A stretch of DNA of 64,000 nucleotides from Parelaphostrongylus tenuis (taxonomy: Eukaryota > Nematoda > Chromadorea > Rhabditida > Metastrongylidae). Location of the stretch: contig JAHQIW010006092.1 in the NCBI GenBank assembly GCA_019055375.1, forward strand, positions 620,001 to 684,000, written 5' to 3'. The notes under the pieces were generated by a model. That model was not told where the DNA came from. It did not search any database and was given only the letters and a program-made list of their open reading frames with translations. Both the position numbers and the translations under genes were made by a program. Below, piece by piece: positions 43,431-60,295 of this stretch (position 1 is its first letter; every line of letters starts with the position of its first letter).

Positions 43431-44520
43431 TCGAAAAGGGTTCTTTTCGGTTATAAGGGGATAAACAAATATCCTACCTTATTCGCTAAATATAAATCTC
43501 CATAAAAGTGTTAGTAATCATTCAAAAACTTGAATCTCTGAGCAACCGGTTTTAAAAAGATGCTTTTATAACGCTGCAAAATGCAAAATAAAATTATATT
43601 TTACACGCGCTTGCTTCTCGCGGAACAGAGCTTTTTCTTTGAAATATCAGTAATCATCCGATAGCTTAATGATTATTGATTCCAACGCTGCCCTTATATC
43701 CTAAAAAACCGTTTCTCTGAAGCGCAGCAGAGAAATAAGATTGACTCACATGTGCGAGAAATGAGGTCTTTAGCAAATTTACGGGACGCTGGGTGAGGCG
43801 GCAACAGGTTTGCATAATTATCGATCGATTTTCGACCAGTCTTGTTTTAATGCGACCTTTCTTATTCAAATAGAAATTGTTTCTTCGCTTTGGGAGGAAA
43901 ACTCCATGTAAAGCGTATGGCTCTGCAGACTTTGAATACTTTTAATCTGCCATAAATATGGATAAATCAATTTTCACAAGGATTCATTTTGATTGAATTG
44001 AGGATGCCAGAACGTCCTATTTGCTACCAACAATGACTCGAAGACTTTCAGATAACACGAGATTTTTTCTACACGTCTGCTATGTAATTAGGCTTTATAT
44101 GCGCGAAAATCGATCGATTGTCGCGTAAGTCGGTCGTGTTGCGTCACCGAGGGCCCGTGAATTGTCCAAAAACCACCTTGCTCGCGCATGTTATTCAAAC
44201 TTTTTCCCTATTGCGCTGCAGAGAAGCGGTCTCTTTAAGATATAAGCACAACTTTGATGTCAGTAAACATTACGCTATCGAATGTTTACTATTGGTTCAA
44301 AGAAAGAGCTCTGCCTGACGAGAAATATGCGCATGTGGAACACAAAGGATTTCGTTCTGTATCAACGTCAGAATGAAGCTTTTTCGAGAACCAGCTACGT
44401 CGGTTTTTAACTAAAGATTTAAGTTTTCGAATGATTACTGACACTTCTACGAAAAGTTCTCGTCCACCGATTGAGATCGGATATTCATTCATCTTCTTAT
44501 AGCCAGAAAGAACCGGAAAA
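43430..44520. repeat. Large foldback element (family A)
   Basis: The left arm (43440-43760) has 'ggttataaggggataaacaa', 'ctccataaaagtgttagtaat' and 'cgcttgcttctcgcggaaca'. The right arm (44200-44515) has inverted counterparts: 'gctatcgaatgtttactatt', 'gacgagaaatatgcgcatg' and 'aagttttcgaatgattactga'. The centre (43800-44170) contains CGATCGATT motifs as in other copies, plus about 250 bp of extra sequence. Confidence 0.75.
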
Positions 44521-44705
44521 AGATACTGACGAATTGAAAAGATTCATCGATCACTGTTTCAAAACGGCCATTGTTCAACCACCGTATCTGAAAAAATACT
44601 GGAGCGCAGAATCTGCTTCTCCATCATATCCTGCTGCAACACTTGTTATGATGAGAAGGAAATTTGAAAACCTCTCGGCGTAAAATTAGCTGGAAACGTG
44701 TAAGA

Positions 44706-44990
44706 TTATACTCGTTTGCCAGCTAGGTGTTCTTCTATGCGGACATAGAGTGGCCTACCCGTCTCGTCAATATATTGTTTGCCGCACGCTTTGAAGGAGA
44801 TTAGGTATACTGTGCCTATGCTCATACAATCACCATTTTCGCCCTGACATATTTGGCATTGTTTCTTTGTGCAGAGGCGGTCATATAAGCGGTTGCGAAC
44901 TGATTGGCGCCTCAGAGTATTCAGTGGTATTTCAATTATAATTACCAATTTATCTGAACCTGCTCTTTCCAGACAGCTTGTTGAGACCAT
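44706..44990 (-). pseudogene. GIY-YIG endonuclease fragment, Penelope-like retroelement
   Basis: An open frame of 94 residues on the minus strand with a zinc-like CxxC lead (RLCTKKQCQICQGENGDC) and a GIY-YIG core: GTVYLISFKACGKQYIDET then GRPLYVRIEEHLAG. This arrangement is known from the C-terminal endonuclease of Penelope-like elements and some related retroelements. No reverse transcriptase was recognised upstream (44991-46200 on this strand), so it is an isolated fragment. An expected Gly is replaced by Asp in the YIGET position, suggesting inactivity. Confidence 0.7.
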
Positions 44991-47410
44991 CTAGTATACT
45001 GAGTACTCAGCCGTAATGCTTAGTCTCATTAACCTAAGTCGTCGCTTATCTCTTCGATGACGTATTTTTATTTTTTCTTAATTCGTTTAGCACATCTGCG
45101 AGGAATTGAATTCTTTAGAGATCTACAAAAGCTGTTTTAATCGCTTTTTAGAGCAGTGTTATGAGGTTATAAATATATAATCAAGGATGTTGAACGATAT
45201 GCAAATCTGTGAACCTCAGGCGGAACTGAGTTCACGTCTAATCTTTACTGCTGGCGTGTGTTGACAGCCATAGAGGACTGATAGCAAAGCAAGAACTTCA
45301 GCGTTACTAGGGCTTCAGTTAGCACGCATTTCCAGTAAGGGTCCAATGCTGGTTCAACCCCCGCTTAAAATTCAAGGTCTCCCATATATCTCAACATTCC
45401 TGGATCCATGAGGATCATTCGCATTAAGACACAATAGCTGGCATGCCATCTGTAGAAGTGAATTTTTCTAATGGTGTTTTACCACAGAGAAAATTTCTCG
45501 TTTGATGTTCATTATTGAGTAATAGCTTATCCAGTGCAGATCAAAATCACAGCTTGTACACTGAGAGGTGTGCTTTTAATGATCGCTCATTTTTGGCTAG
45601 AGACTTTTGCTCTTTAAGAGTGTGAATATTGCTTGGAATGAGAGCATATCAAAATTCAAAAGTTAACATCGTAATATCCCTTGAATAACTTCTACAACTT
45701 CATTAAATGCTGACGGCATACGATTGCGCAGTGGACGATTGTGTTTTTTTACCCACACGAGAGTTATAGAGCGCTTTCGATACGACGATGTTTCCTCGTC
45801 TGGCACGCGCTGTGGTCGATGTGCAAGAGTAATGCGTAGTTATCACAATGTTGTAGTTGTACAATTATATTCACACTTTTGTTGCCACTAAAGGTGGTTT
45901 CGTGATTATTCAAGGAGAGGACATCACTGAAGAGACTCAAATAAAGCTATCGGTAGAGGGAACGACTCCAGTGTCTCTCAATGCAGCATAAAACAAGAAA
46001 TAATCGGCAAAAGTGATTAGTCAAAAATGAGCTCTATGTATACTTTGCGGTTGTACATCTTTAACTATATTTAGGAAATTCTTGGGCTTGTTGTTGCCAA
46101 AAGTTGTTACAAATTCTATGCTGCTAATAAATTTAAAACTTGAACTATTTGCAAATATTGGCATCTGTTAGCATCTGCTGATCCTGAATTTTGTAAGAAC
46201 AATCTATTAAGTTATTAGATTTATGCAAAAGATTAATAAGATGATCAAATCAGTGCCAGACATGTTTCGTGGGAGCCCACCCATCACCGAGGTTAACACA
46301 TAGTTGAGAAGCGACGAGCCAATAGGCGTAAAACAACCGCACTGTTTATTTCTAAAGTTCGTACTTGCACAAATTCAACTACGGTAGGCAGGACTTGAAA
46401 ACTTCCCCGCTTACTCAACGCCAGGCTTGCACTAATTGTCATGGTTGGATATCAACTTAGCCATCACCAGAACCTAGGCGTATGTTATTCAACACTTCGA
46501 ATAACTGGGTGGAATAACGATGACATTCAAACACCTAGATCCGGTGAAATGAGAAAACGGAAAAAAGGCGCTAAGTGTAACTTGATAACGACTTGTTTGT
46601 CCTTACGACTGATTTTTAAACTTTTGAGACAAGTGCACCACTTTGTGTCAGCATAAAAGATCTCAGTGAGTAAATCGAACTCGAAAGAGTTTTCCTCTAG
46701 ATGCAGTCACAGTCCAGGAGCAGAAGTCAAAGTCATCAGCTTGGATAACTCTTGAAGCATTTGAGATAAATGCTAAGTAACCACAAATCAACTGTAAAAC
46801 CGAATACACCACTATAACGCAAGTCTTGGTGTTTTCTTGCTTTCGATTTCCCGATGCAGCTTAGAGGGTATAAAAATGCATCGATATCCAGAAAATCATA
46901 CGAATAGTCGAATATAACATACGTTCAGGCTCTGAGGAAGGCGCCAAAACGTCAGAACGTCAGGCATTGTACGGCAACAACAACTAATAGCAACCTCACG
47001 TCAGTCGAACAGCTCTAATGCGTAATTTTTCTCAAACTCATTGCGTGCTCATTTCAGGGTTATAGATTGATAGCCAACAAAATTCTAATCATATCAACTC
47101 TAGAGGGACGCTTTTAATCCCTGACCGTCTTATATACCAGTACACGTAGTACTTCACTATCCCAGTCTTCTTATTGTTTGAACAATTTTTAGGCCACTTC
47201 ACGGCTCAAAAACAATGTCTTTTATATTTGGCGAATTTTCAGCTGCTATCGATTCTTACCTTGGTTTGTTATAGGTGGCTTAAAAAGAGACTCAATGTTG
47301 CGGTAGTCAACTCAACAGAATCAGGAAAAATTTTTATTCTTTGATTGAGCCCTAAAGTTTGGAATAAAACCGAGTACACAAAATACACAAACGAATAGCA
47401 AATACGTTAA
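44991..47410. repeat. Intergenic, sparse repeat pieces
   Basis: 45295-45370 holds a tRNA-like SINE fragment ('gtccaatgctggttcaacccc'). 46920-46970 has the repeat 'ggctctgaggaaggcgccaa' related to 25060. No exon with family motifs is seen in this 2.4-kb stretch. Confidence 0.5.
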
Positions 47411-47414
47411 TATG

Positions 47415-48225
47415 CCAGATGGTCATATTTTTGAGCCACGCATGTGATGCATGTGATTTGTTATATAAGGGCTGACTTTTAGAGCCCGATACACCTGTTT
47501 CAACCCTAACGGTCTCATTAGTCGGGCGGTACTCTTCTCGTCTTTAGCCAATCTCTTGGGACTCTCAGTCCCCTATGCTGTGAGTAGACTGCAAACATTT
47601 TACTTTCTATGTCCGATGAAGCTGTCACTGAACAAACAGCGTTGTATATTGCTGTACAATCCTTATATAACAGGCTACATGCGTGGCTCAAAAAATGATT
47701 ATCTGATATACTGAAAATTGAGCGTGGTCTTACGAAGACACTCGAAACGAAAGGTTTGACAATATTAACGATACCAGCCAAGAGCAATCGAGTGTACAAC
47801 ACTGCTTGTTCAGGGGAAATTTCACTGGATTTATAGTGTAAAATGTTCGTCGTCGACTACTCTTAGCATAGGGACTGAGCGCCCCGAAAGGACTGACTAA
47901 ACACGAAAGGGGTACCTTCCGACTGATGAGACCGTCAAGGTTGAAACACGTGTGTAGGACACTATAAGTCAGCTATTATATAACAGACCACATAAGTGAT
48001 TCAAAAAATGATTATCTGGCAAAATAATTTCGAAAAAAGAATGCCTAAAGCCTAAGCGAGGTTGGTATGCCAGGGCCATATACCCTGTGTTTCGGTGGTC
48101 TCGCCCTACTCGTTAGTGACCCACGCCCCACATTAAGCCCTGCACTTCATTTTGATCATCTGGATTACTGAAAATTCAGCGCGGTCTTGAGAAAACACTC
48201 GAAACAAAGGGAATAGCAAATAATT
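47415..48225. repeat. Cluster of foldback family B arms
   Basis: 'gagcccgatacacctgtttc' (about 47482) is inverted in the right part ('gaaacacgtgtgtaggacac', about 47942). 'ccagccaagagcaatcgagt' lies at about 47774. A third partial unit at 48165-48220 repeats 'ggtcttgagaaaacactcg'. The arms are therefore a rearranged or nested pair. Confidence 0.7.
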
Positions 48226-50560
48226 TAACATTCGCAAATTAGTTTCGGTCAGGCCACTGTGAACGGGATTTCAATGGCGATTTCACACATATCAACTCTA
48301 ACTGAATTCGTGGACTGAGATTGAAACCACGTCGCTGTAGCACCCGTCTCGGAATCTCTGGAGAGTTCTTCACAACGTTCTTTAGACACCCCAGGAGCAG
48401 AAATGAGTACGGTGATTGAGTGTAGCGCAATATCTGAATTAAGGGGATTTTCGTGTGCCGAATATCAACAGAAGACTGTTCTTGACTTTATCTTACCATG
48501 TTACATACGTTGACGCACTACGCACTTCGCCACGGTAATACGTAGTCTTCTGCACAGTCCGTCGATGATACTGCGGTGGAGAAGTTATGGTGACTTAGAG
48601 ATAGAAAACTGGCCGTGATGCACATGTGTAACTTGTTATTCATTGTGTTTCCTTTTCTGTCTATTTTCTAATTTCATAATGCTCGTGATGCAACTATGTT
48701 CGATTACCCATAAAGAAAAGCCAGCAAATAATTGTTCTTACCTCATCACGGTTATACTAAGCGTGTATATGAGGTTGACCTTTTGCTCCACATCACAAAA
48801 CGATTGTGTTACCTTTTGGAATATTTGTTGATGACATCGTCTACAAAGCACACACTTCAAATGAGGATCAAAGAGGAGAACAACGCTTTCGAATGAAGCA
48901 CTGGTGCCACCATGCGCAGTGCAGTTTGCTTGACTCTACCAGTTCAATTTTCTTCTCTGCGCAACTTCGTCTGGTTCTCTTTTCAACTTCATAGATTATG
49001 AACAACGTCACTATTTAGTTCATTTTAAAGACCTGAACAACAGTCACCATTTTGAATGATCTTCATATATACATATTGGATGACTCACAGCAATCTTCTT
49101 TACAGTGTAGACACTCGCATACCAAAGTTCTTCAGAACTATAATGTGTACAGAAAAAAAAAATGTAGCTATAAATACCAGTCATAATTTCAACTGGTAAA
49201 AATATAGGAAAGGGCAACACACTGCTTTGATTTGTGTAGTCATCTGATTAGGGCGAAAGAGATATACATACTCATGAACGATTAATGCCTCACTTCTAAC
49301 GACGGCATAATTAGGTGTTGAAAAAGCATCATGCAAGTGGAGATTATGTATGCCAAACCAGGGCTACGGGTTAATCGGAAGGGTGTCCAAATTGCTCTAA
49401 ACAGAAGATGTGAAAAAGATTGAATCATTGAAAATGGAGTATCAATGAAGACAGCGCCTCACGCTTTTTCGAAGACATCTTTTTCTCCAGGATGTATCGA
49501 TATATCCATTGTGTCCCCAGCACTTTTATTCGTTTTCTCGCATTCTTCTCACAAAAACTTCGAAAGATTTGCACACTGTTCTAGCTGGTGCTTGAGGATT
49601 TCGTCTCCGTTACCAATGTCCTAGAATGCTAGTCAAGACGACTCTCTATGCAATTTTAAGAACAGCCGAGTTCAGACATTCTCATGTGGATTTGCGCGAG
49701 AGCGTTGAGAGAGAGGGGACTGAATATTGCTTTCCGATAGAGGCATAACTATCCACGGCGCCTTATTCCTTCCTTTACACGTTTGGGGTATGCAAATAGC
49801 GACCTCACAGAGCATGTAGAAACAACGCACAGCTATGGCCGCTTTCGGGTCTCTAGAGAAAGTCACGGATTAACTTGCTAGTTTCAGCCTCTGGACTCAT
49901 TTGTTTTCAGCAAAGCTTTTTTGGCGCTGTGCAGTGCATCACAGCTATGCATTTGTTAGGCGACATTGCAGAATTTTTAGGATTTATATAGCACAATTAC
50001 ATGCCAGACAAGCATGCTTTCCGCGGCCACGAATTGATAGACTAACTAGCGATTAAACTGCCGTAGAAAATTTTTCCATCGATTAATGACTCGTCTACGA
50101 TGTTCGAACGTCGCATTGAATGATTGTAACTGTTACAACGCTCACCCCCAATATCTATCTCTGATAATCGCCTAAGCTAATGAGAATTACATGGAACGTT
50201 GCGCTGGGTTATTACTTGGGTATCCACCACACAGCCAACACCATATCAATCGCAAGAAAGAATCAAAGTACGAATATGGGTTGAGAAAGATTATGAAAAA
50301 CAATACCCATGGAAGTATAGTGATAAAAATATAAAACGTTTAGGGTTGATCATTCCGTGAGCATACGCTATGAATTTGGCTTCAGGAACAACTCTTGAAG
50401 ATGTTTGAATGCAAGTCTGGTCGTTATGATGCTTCGCGTTGGTTTATCCCAGTGCTGTTATCTCAACAGACATAGCTAGTACTAGTTTCCCAAGCTCTTG
50501 TGAACCCATGTATTAAAATACGAAGTTTGTCAAATTTCCAAATTTTCAAATAAAATTTGG
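48226..50560. repeat. Intergenic, one SINE-like unit
   Basis: 49540-49690 matches family D ('gctggtgcttgaggatttcg', 'aatgctagtcaagacgactc'). The rest holds no recognised element or gene. Confidence 0.45.
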
Positions 50561-50564
50561 CATA

Positions 50565-50915
50565 TTAAAATTTGAGCGTGGTCCTAAGAAAACACTCAAA
50601 ACGAAAGGTATGATAAATTAGCCATACAATACTAGCCAAGAGTAATCAAGTGTACAACACTGCTCATTCAGTGAAAAGTTCAGCTGATGGACGTTGTAAA
50701 ATGTTTGTCGCCACCTACTCTTAGTATGCTGGACTGGAGCACCCCGACAGGATTGGCAAAAGACGAAGGGTACCGCCGACTGATGAGACTGTCAACATTG
50801 AAGCATGTGTATCGGGCTCTATAAGTTATTACTATATTGCGTGGCTCAAAAAAAATGATTATCTGTCATATCAAAATTTGAGCCCGATCTTAAGAAAAAC
50901 ACTCGAAACAAAAAG
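50565..50915. repeat. Foldback family B copy
   Basis: 'tttgagcgtggtcctaagaa', 'ccaagagtaatcaagtgtac', 'gccacctactcttagtatgc' and 'gtgtatcgggctctataag' follow in the same order as the right half of 10645-11285. The terminal 'ttgagcccgatcttaagaaa' begins a second unit. Confidence 0.7.
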
Positions 50916-51299
50916 TATCATATATCTGCTTAATTTGATCTTATAATGTTTTCTAGTAATTGCAAGTAATCACAAGGACGTGATTCCAGCATTCTCTAAA
51001 GATAAATTGGGATCGAGCATGTTTAGTGACGCGATGGCTATGCGGTGATACTACAAGGGAACACAGAAACTTTCACCGATGTACTGCACATTATTAAGTG
51101 CAATTTGTGGCGCATGAAAAGATAGCACACTTTATTATTGTGCTTTAGTACTGAACGACATCGTAATTTTTCTTAAATGATCATCTGTGAAATATTAACT
51201 GCAATGTTCTGGCTGTCGCTTACAGTCACTTCAGGTCTTTCGAAGTTTTATTCAAATGTTGGCTGTTGATGATGGCAGCACGTCACTAATCGTTTGCCT

Positions 51300-51440
51300 C
51301 CTTTCTTCCTCCAGTGGGGCATTAGCCAGAGATTTAAGTTTACGAATGATCACTAACACTCCTATGAAAAGTTCTTGTACAACGAAAGCGATCGGTTTTT
51401 CATCCCGTGCTATCATACGGGAAAGACCCCTTTCTGCTCA
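51300..51440. repeat. Solo arm of foldback family A
   Basis: 'ccagagatttaagtttacgaa', 'tcactaacactcctatgaaa' and 'agttcttgtacaacgaaagc' match family A right arms. The ORF at 51256-51456 is translation of this repeat. Confidence 0.65.
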
Positions 51441-51649
51441 TTGTTGTAATTGTTAATCTAATAAACGCAATTATTCAATCCTTCAATTTAAAGAAATCCT
51501 TTTATACACACCCTGGATCTATATAGAATGCGGAAAAAGTTCTGCCAATTTATATTTTTTTATTTCACTATTTATATATTTTTTTATCAGTGTCGATAAC
51601 TTTATTGTTTTTGTCATTCAATTTCGGTCGAGAATCTAATTTATTAATC

Positions 51650-51998
51650 TGCCTGATTTCAGTTGAGCCGAAGTTATGGATCGTAAAAGTCAACGTTGCG
51701 CAGCACTTGAGTTACACAAGATGCTCGCACACGTTCGCGTCGCATTCGTCCCAAGAGCGTGCCAAAGGCGAATCATTCCACAATCGCCGTAAACGAAGTA
51801 AACTTTTCAAGGAGGGTCAGGAGAAGTCTGCAGTAGCAAAAACCGTAAGTCAATAATGCAATCATAATCACTTTAAAGCAACTCTTTGACATTTTGTACT
51901 TTCTGTTTACTTTATATACTCAGAAGTTTTGGTTATAAATGTGAAAGATGTGCGCAGCTTTTTCTTGGCAGGCAAGAGTTCTTTATGCATCAAGAGCA
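51650..51998 (+). CDS. Possible two-exon fragment with one C2H2-like finger
   Basis: A basic segment (FHNRRKRSKLFKEGQEKS) ends at a good donor (ACC|GTAAGT at 51846). About 75 bp on, after an acceptor at 51921, YKCERCAQLFLGRQEFFMH (codons 51933-51989) matches the spacing Cx2Cx3Fx5(hydrophobic)x2H of a C2H2 finger, with a second His only three residues on. The two pieces do not join in phase and no other exons were found. This may be chance or a gene relic. Confidence 0.25.
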
Positions 51999-52204
51999 TT
52001 TGAGCGTTTGGAAATCATCGAGAATATACAGGATAAGTAAAAAAAGTTTCCTGAGAAAAATCAGTATTTTGAACGGAAATTACGTTCTGTGCACTTTTGA
52101 ATGCTCTTGAACGGAGCGAGCGCGTGTGGATAGCGACACGGCTAATGGTGATATTTGTACGTAGGCCATAAAAACGCATAGCTTTTTGTATCTACATGAG
52201 TATA

Positions 52205-52310
52205 AAGAGCGCATGCGGCGTAGTGGTTAGAGATGCTCGCGTCACACACAAGGTCGATGATTTGATTACACACTCATGACTTACCAAGCCTTCTATCACT
52301 TCACTCACAT
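52205..52310 (+). repeat. tRNA-derived SINE head (family C)
   Basis: 'gcatgcggcgtagtggttaga' followed by 'cacaaggtcgatgatttga' and 'ctcatgacttaccaagcc'. Plus-strand orientation, unlike most other copies here. Confidence 0.65.
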
Positions 52311-53522
52311 AACAATGGAACACATAAATTCGCGCTATTAATGATATGTAATCTTTGATGCGTTTGATCGGAGTCCAACTGGTGCATAAACATCAATTCG
52401 GGTACACGTTGTGAAATTTGTTAGAATTTTAAATAGTAGCCTAGGTATCAATGTAGTGTCATGGGTATCTCGTCGCGATGTTGTAGTGTTGAACACAGTG
52501 GTCAATTTGCCCAGAATAAATAGGATCAGAAAAACGTTTGGAGACGACCCTCACAGATTACATCTACTTCACAATCAGCAGATGTTAACAAAAACACTGC
52601 CTGATGCCTTCAACCCAGTTACTCTGCAAAGGGTGGTCAGTTTCTGGGCTACAATCAATCAGTCTACAATCAGACTGCTATCTTCACTTCTCTACAGTCA
52701 TACAAGATGACGTGATAGACAAAAACATTTGAGATTTTCAAAGTACTTTATTGAAAAAACTCATAATATGCTTCAAATTTAGACGATAAAATAAATACAT
52801 ATATGATTTAGAACGACAACGCATCAATGGTAAAGAGAAGACACTACTACTGTCGTAGTTAGGCAAGTGAGAGGACACAATCACGAATATGAAGGGAATG
52901 AGATATCCTTTAAAAACTTTGCTCATTGTAAAATTGATGCGTATATCAAACAGGCATCAACAACCAATCCAACAATGATTACAAACAGGAACCGATATTA
53001 TAATACAAGAAAGCAAACATTAGAAATTTGCACTTGAACACCATATGTCAAATAAACACGCAGCGAAAGGCAGGAACAGTATATAAGAAAAATGTTTAGT
53101 CTGAGAGAAAAAGGTACCTCGCTCCATTGATAAAAAAAATTTGGAGAATCATTTCAACACAGACCCGTAAAGCAATATGCAGCTGGATCATAAGCACATA
53201 GATTTTTTGGATCACCACAGAAATTGGGAGAAAACGTCTGATACCCATAATGTAAGATACACACACTCGGTACAAGACGAGAGTATTAGAGATCTGGTGA
53301 CAAAATGCATTCATAACGTATGTACTAAAGTAAAACCTACAGTACCGAACTACAAAACACACTGAGAAAAAACAAGGAATGCCTTGGCAGCAAATCGCAC
53401 AGTATTTACCTTGTATATGTTTGAACGCCCCTCTTGAAAATTATTCTATAATTGAAACTAAGCTTTAGAAAATTAGTAGATTGGAAGTGATGCCCCAGCT
53501 ACGATTTCCAATACGCCGATGT
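52311..53522. other. 3' flank of the RSK gene, no other gene supported
   Basis: Contains ORFs without recognisable motifs. AATAAA on the minus strand occurs at 52747-52752, about 770 bp past the kinase stop codon, and could end a long 3' UTR. Confidence 0.4.
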
Positions 53523-59090
<5,568 letters not shown>

Positions 59091-60295
59091 CTGAAAAAAT
59101 TGATCTTAGAGGAGATCATTAGCTTTTAGTAAATACCAGCAGCTGAAATTCTATTAACTATATCAAATTCGTTTCTCAGGGGAAACAAGAACGGAAATGG
59201 AACATTTAAGAAGATTGATTGGTACGCAAAAACTCGACCTCAGGTGGACTGTTGAACCCGCATTTCACCCTTAGCGAGAAAAAAATGCTACCACTACACC
59301 ACCAAGGGTACCACTTTGAAACTACTCTTTTTCATCAGCTCCCAGTAGGGTAGAAACTCAGGTTCAAGTTCCCACTGATGTCGAATTTTTGCGAAATACT
59401 CAGTCTTCCTAGGTAAATATTCCAAAGTCGTTCCACTTCTAGAAAGCAGTTGAACCAAAGAAATAGAGTTTATACATACGAAATGGAACAAATTAGTCGT
59501 TTTATTCACTTCTCTAAATTCATGAAAAATTCCGAACATTTTGGCAATTCTCAGTTCACCTGTTCAGCAACAGTGTTATCTAGTGAGCAGAAAGCCTTTT
59601 GTTTTGAAAGGCTTTTTAGACTTCAATTAGATAAAATTTTAAATAATTGAAAAGCCTACTTTTTTTTAGCTTTGACATTACGTACTAATCACATATTCTT
59701 GGCGACTAAGCGAAAGTGCAAAGTTGACAAAAAATTTTTTATCTCTTCGGTTGACGTTCCCACGCCTTCGAAGAAGATCCAAGTCGATCAACAATGAAAG
59801 CGATTACTGAACCGAGAAAGATTGACTATGGAGAATCGGCTCAGATCAATCTTCTCCGATGATGGCGAAACTAGTCGGACGTCTGTCGAAGGAACAAAAT
59901 TTTTTCTTAATGAACTTCGTGCTTTCGCTCAATCACAAAGAAAAATTCGGGTGTTTCAGAAGTGAATAATAGGAATTAACAATGCCTGAAGCTTGAGATA
60001 ATACCACAAGTCGTTAACTCCACTTCGATTTCTCTTTTTGTCAGTGGGAATGTCAGAATTAATGTCCAGACGAGCGATAAGCTCACAAAAAAGGCGGAAT
60101 ATGAAAAATGCCAAATCTTAACTCTTACAGCTAAAGAACTGCAACAAATTCAGCGCGAGAAGAGCTAAGAGAATTTTTTCGCAACAATGTAAAGCAAGTG
60201 TGTTACTAAGATTTTGATCATTACACAGCTTGCCGAGAAACGAAAATAACATCACTGTTTGGTAATTTTCCTACTATTATATTTGGGCACCGTGG
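59091..60295. repeat. Upstream of the RSK exon: SINE piece, otherwise nothing assigned
   Basis: 59235-59330 is a tRNA-like fragment on the minus strand ('ggtggtgtagtggtagcattt'). I looked for the RSK linker and N-terminal kinase motifs on the minus strand and saw none. The rest is unassigned. Confidence 0.45.

Noticed and set aside
48806..48994. ORF with IFVDDIV, resembling a reverse transcriptase catalytic box
   Set aside because: Only this short motif fits; flanking sequence shows no other RT motif on the same strand and frame.
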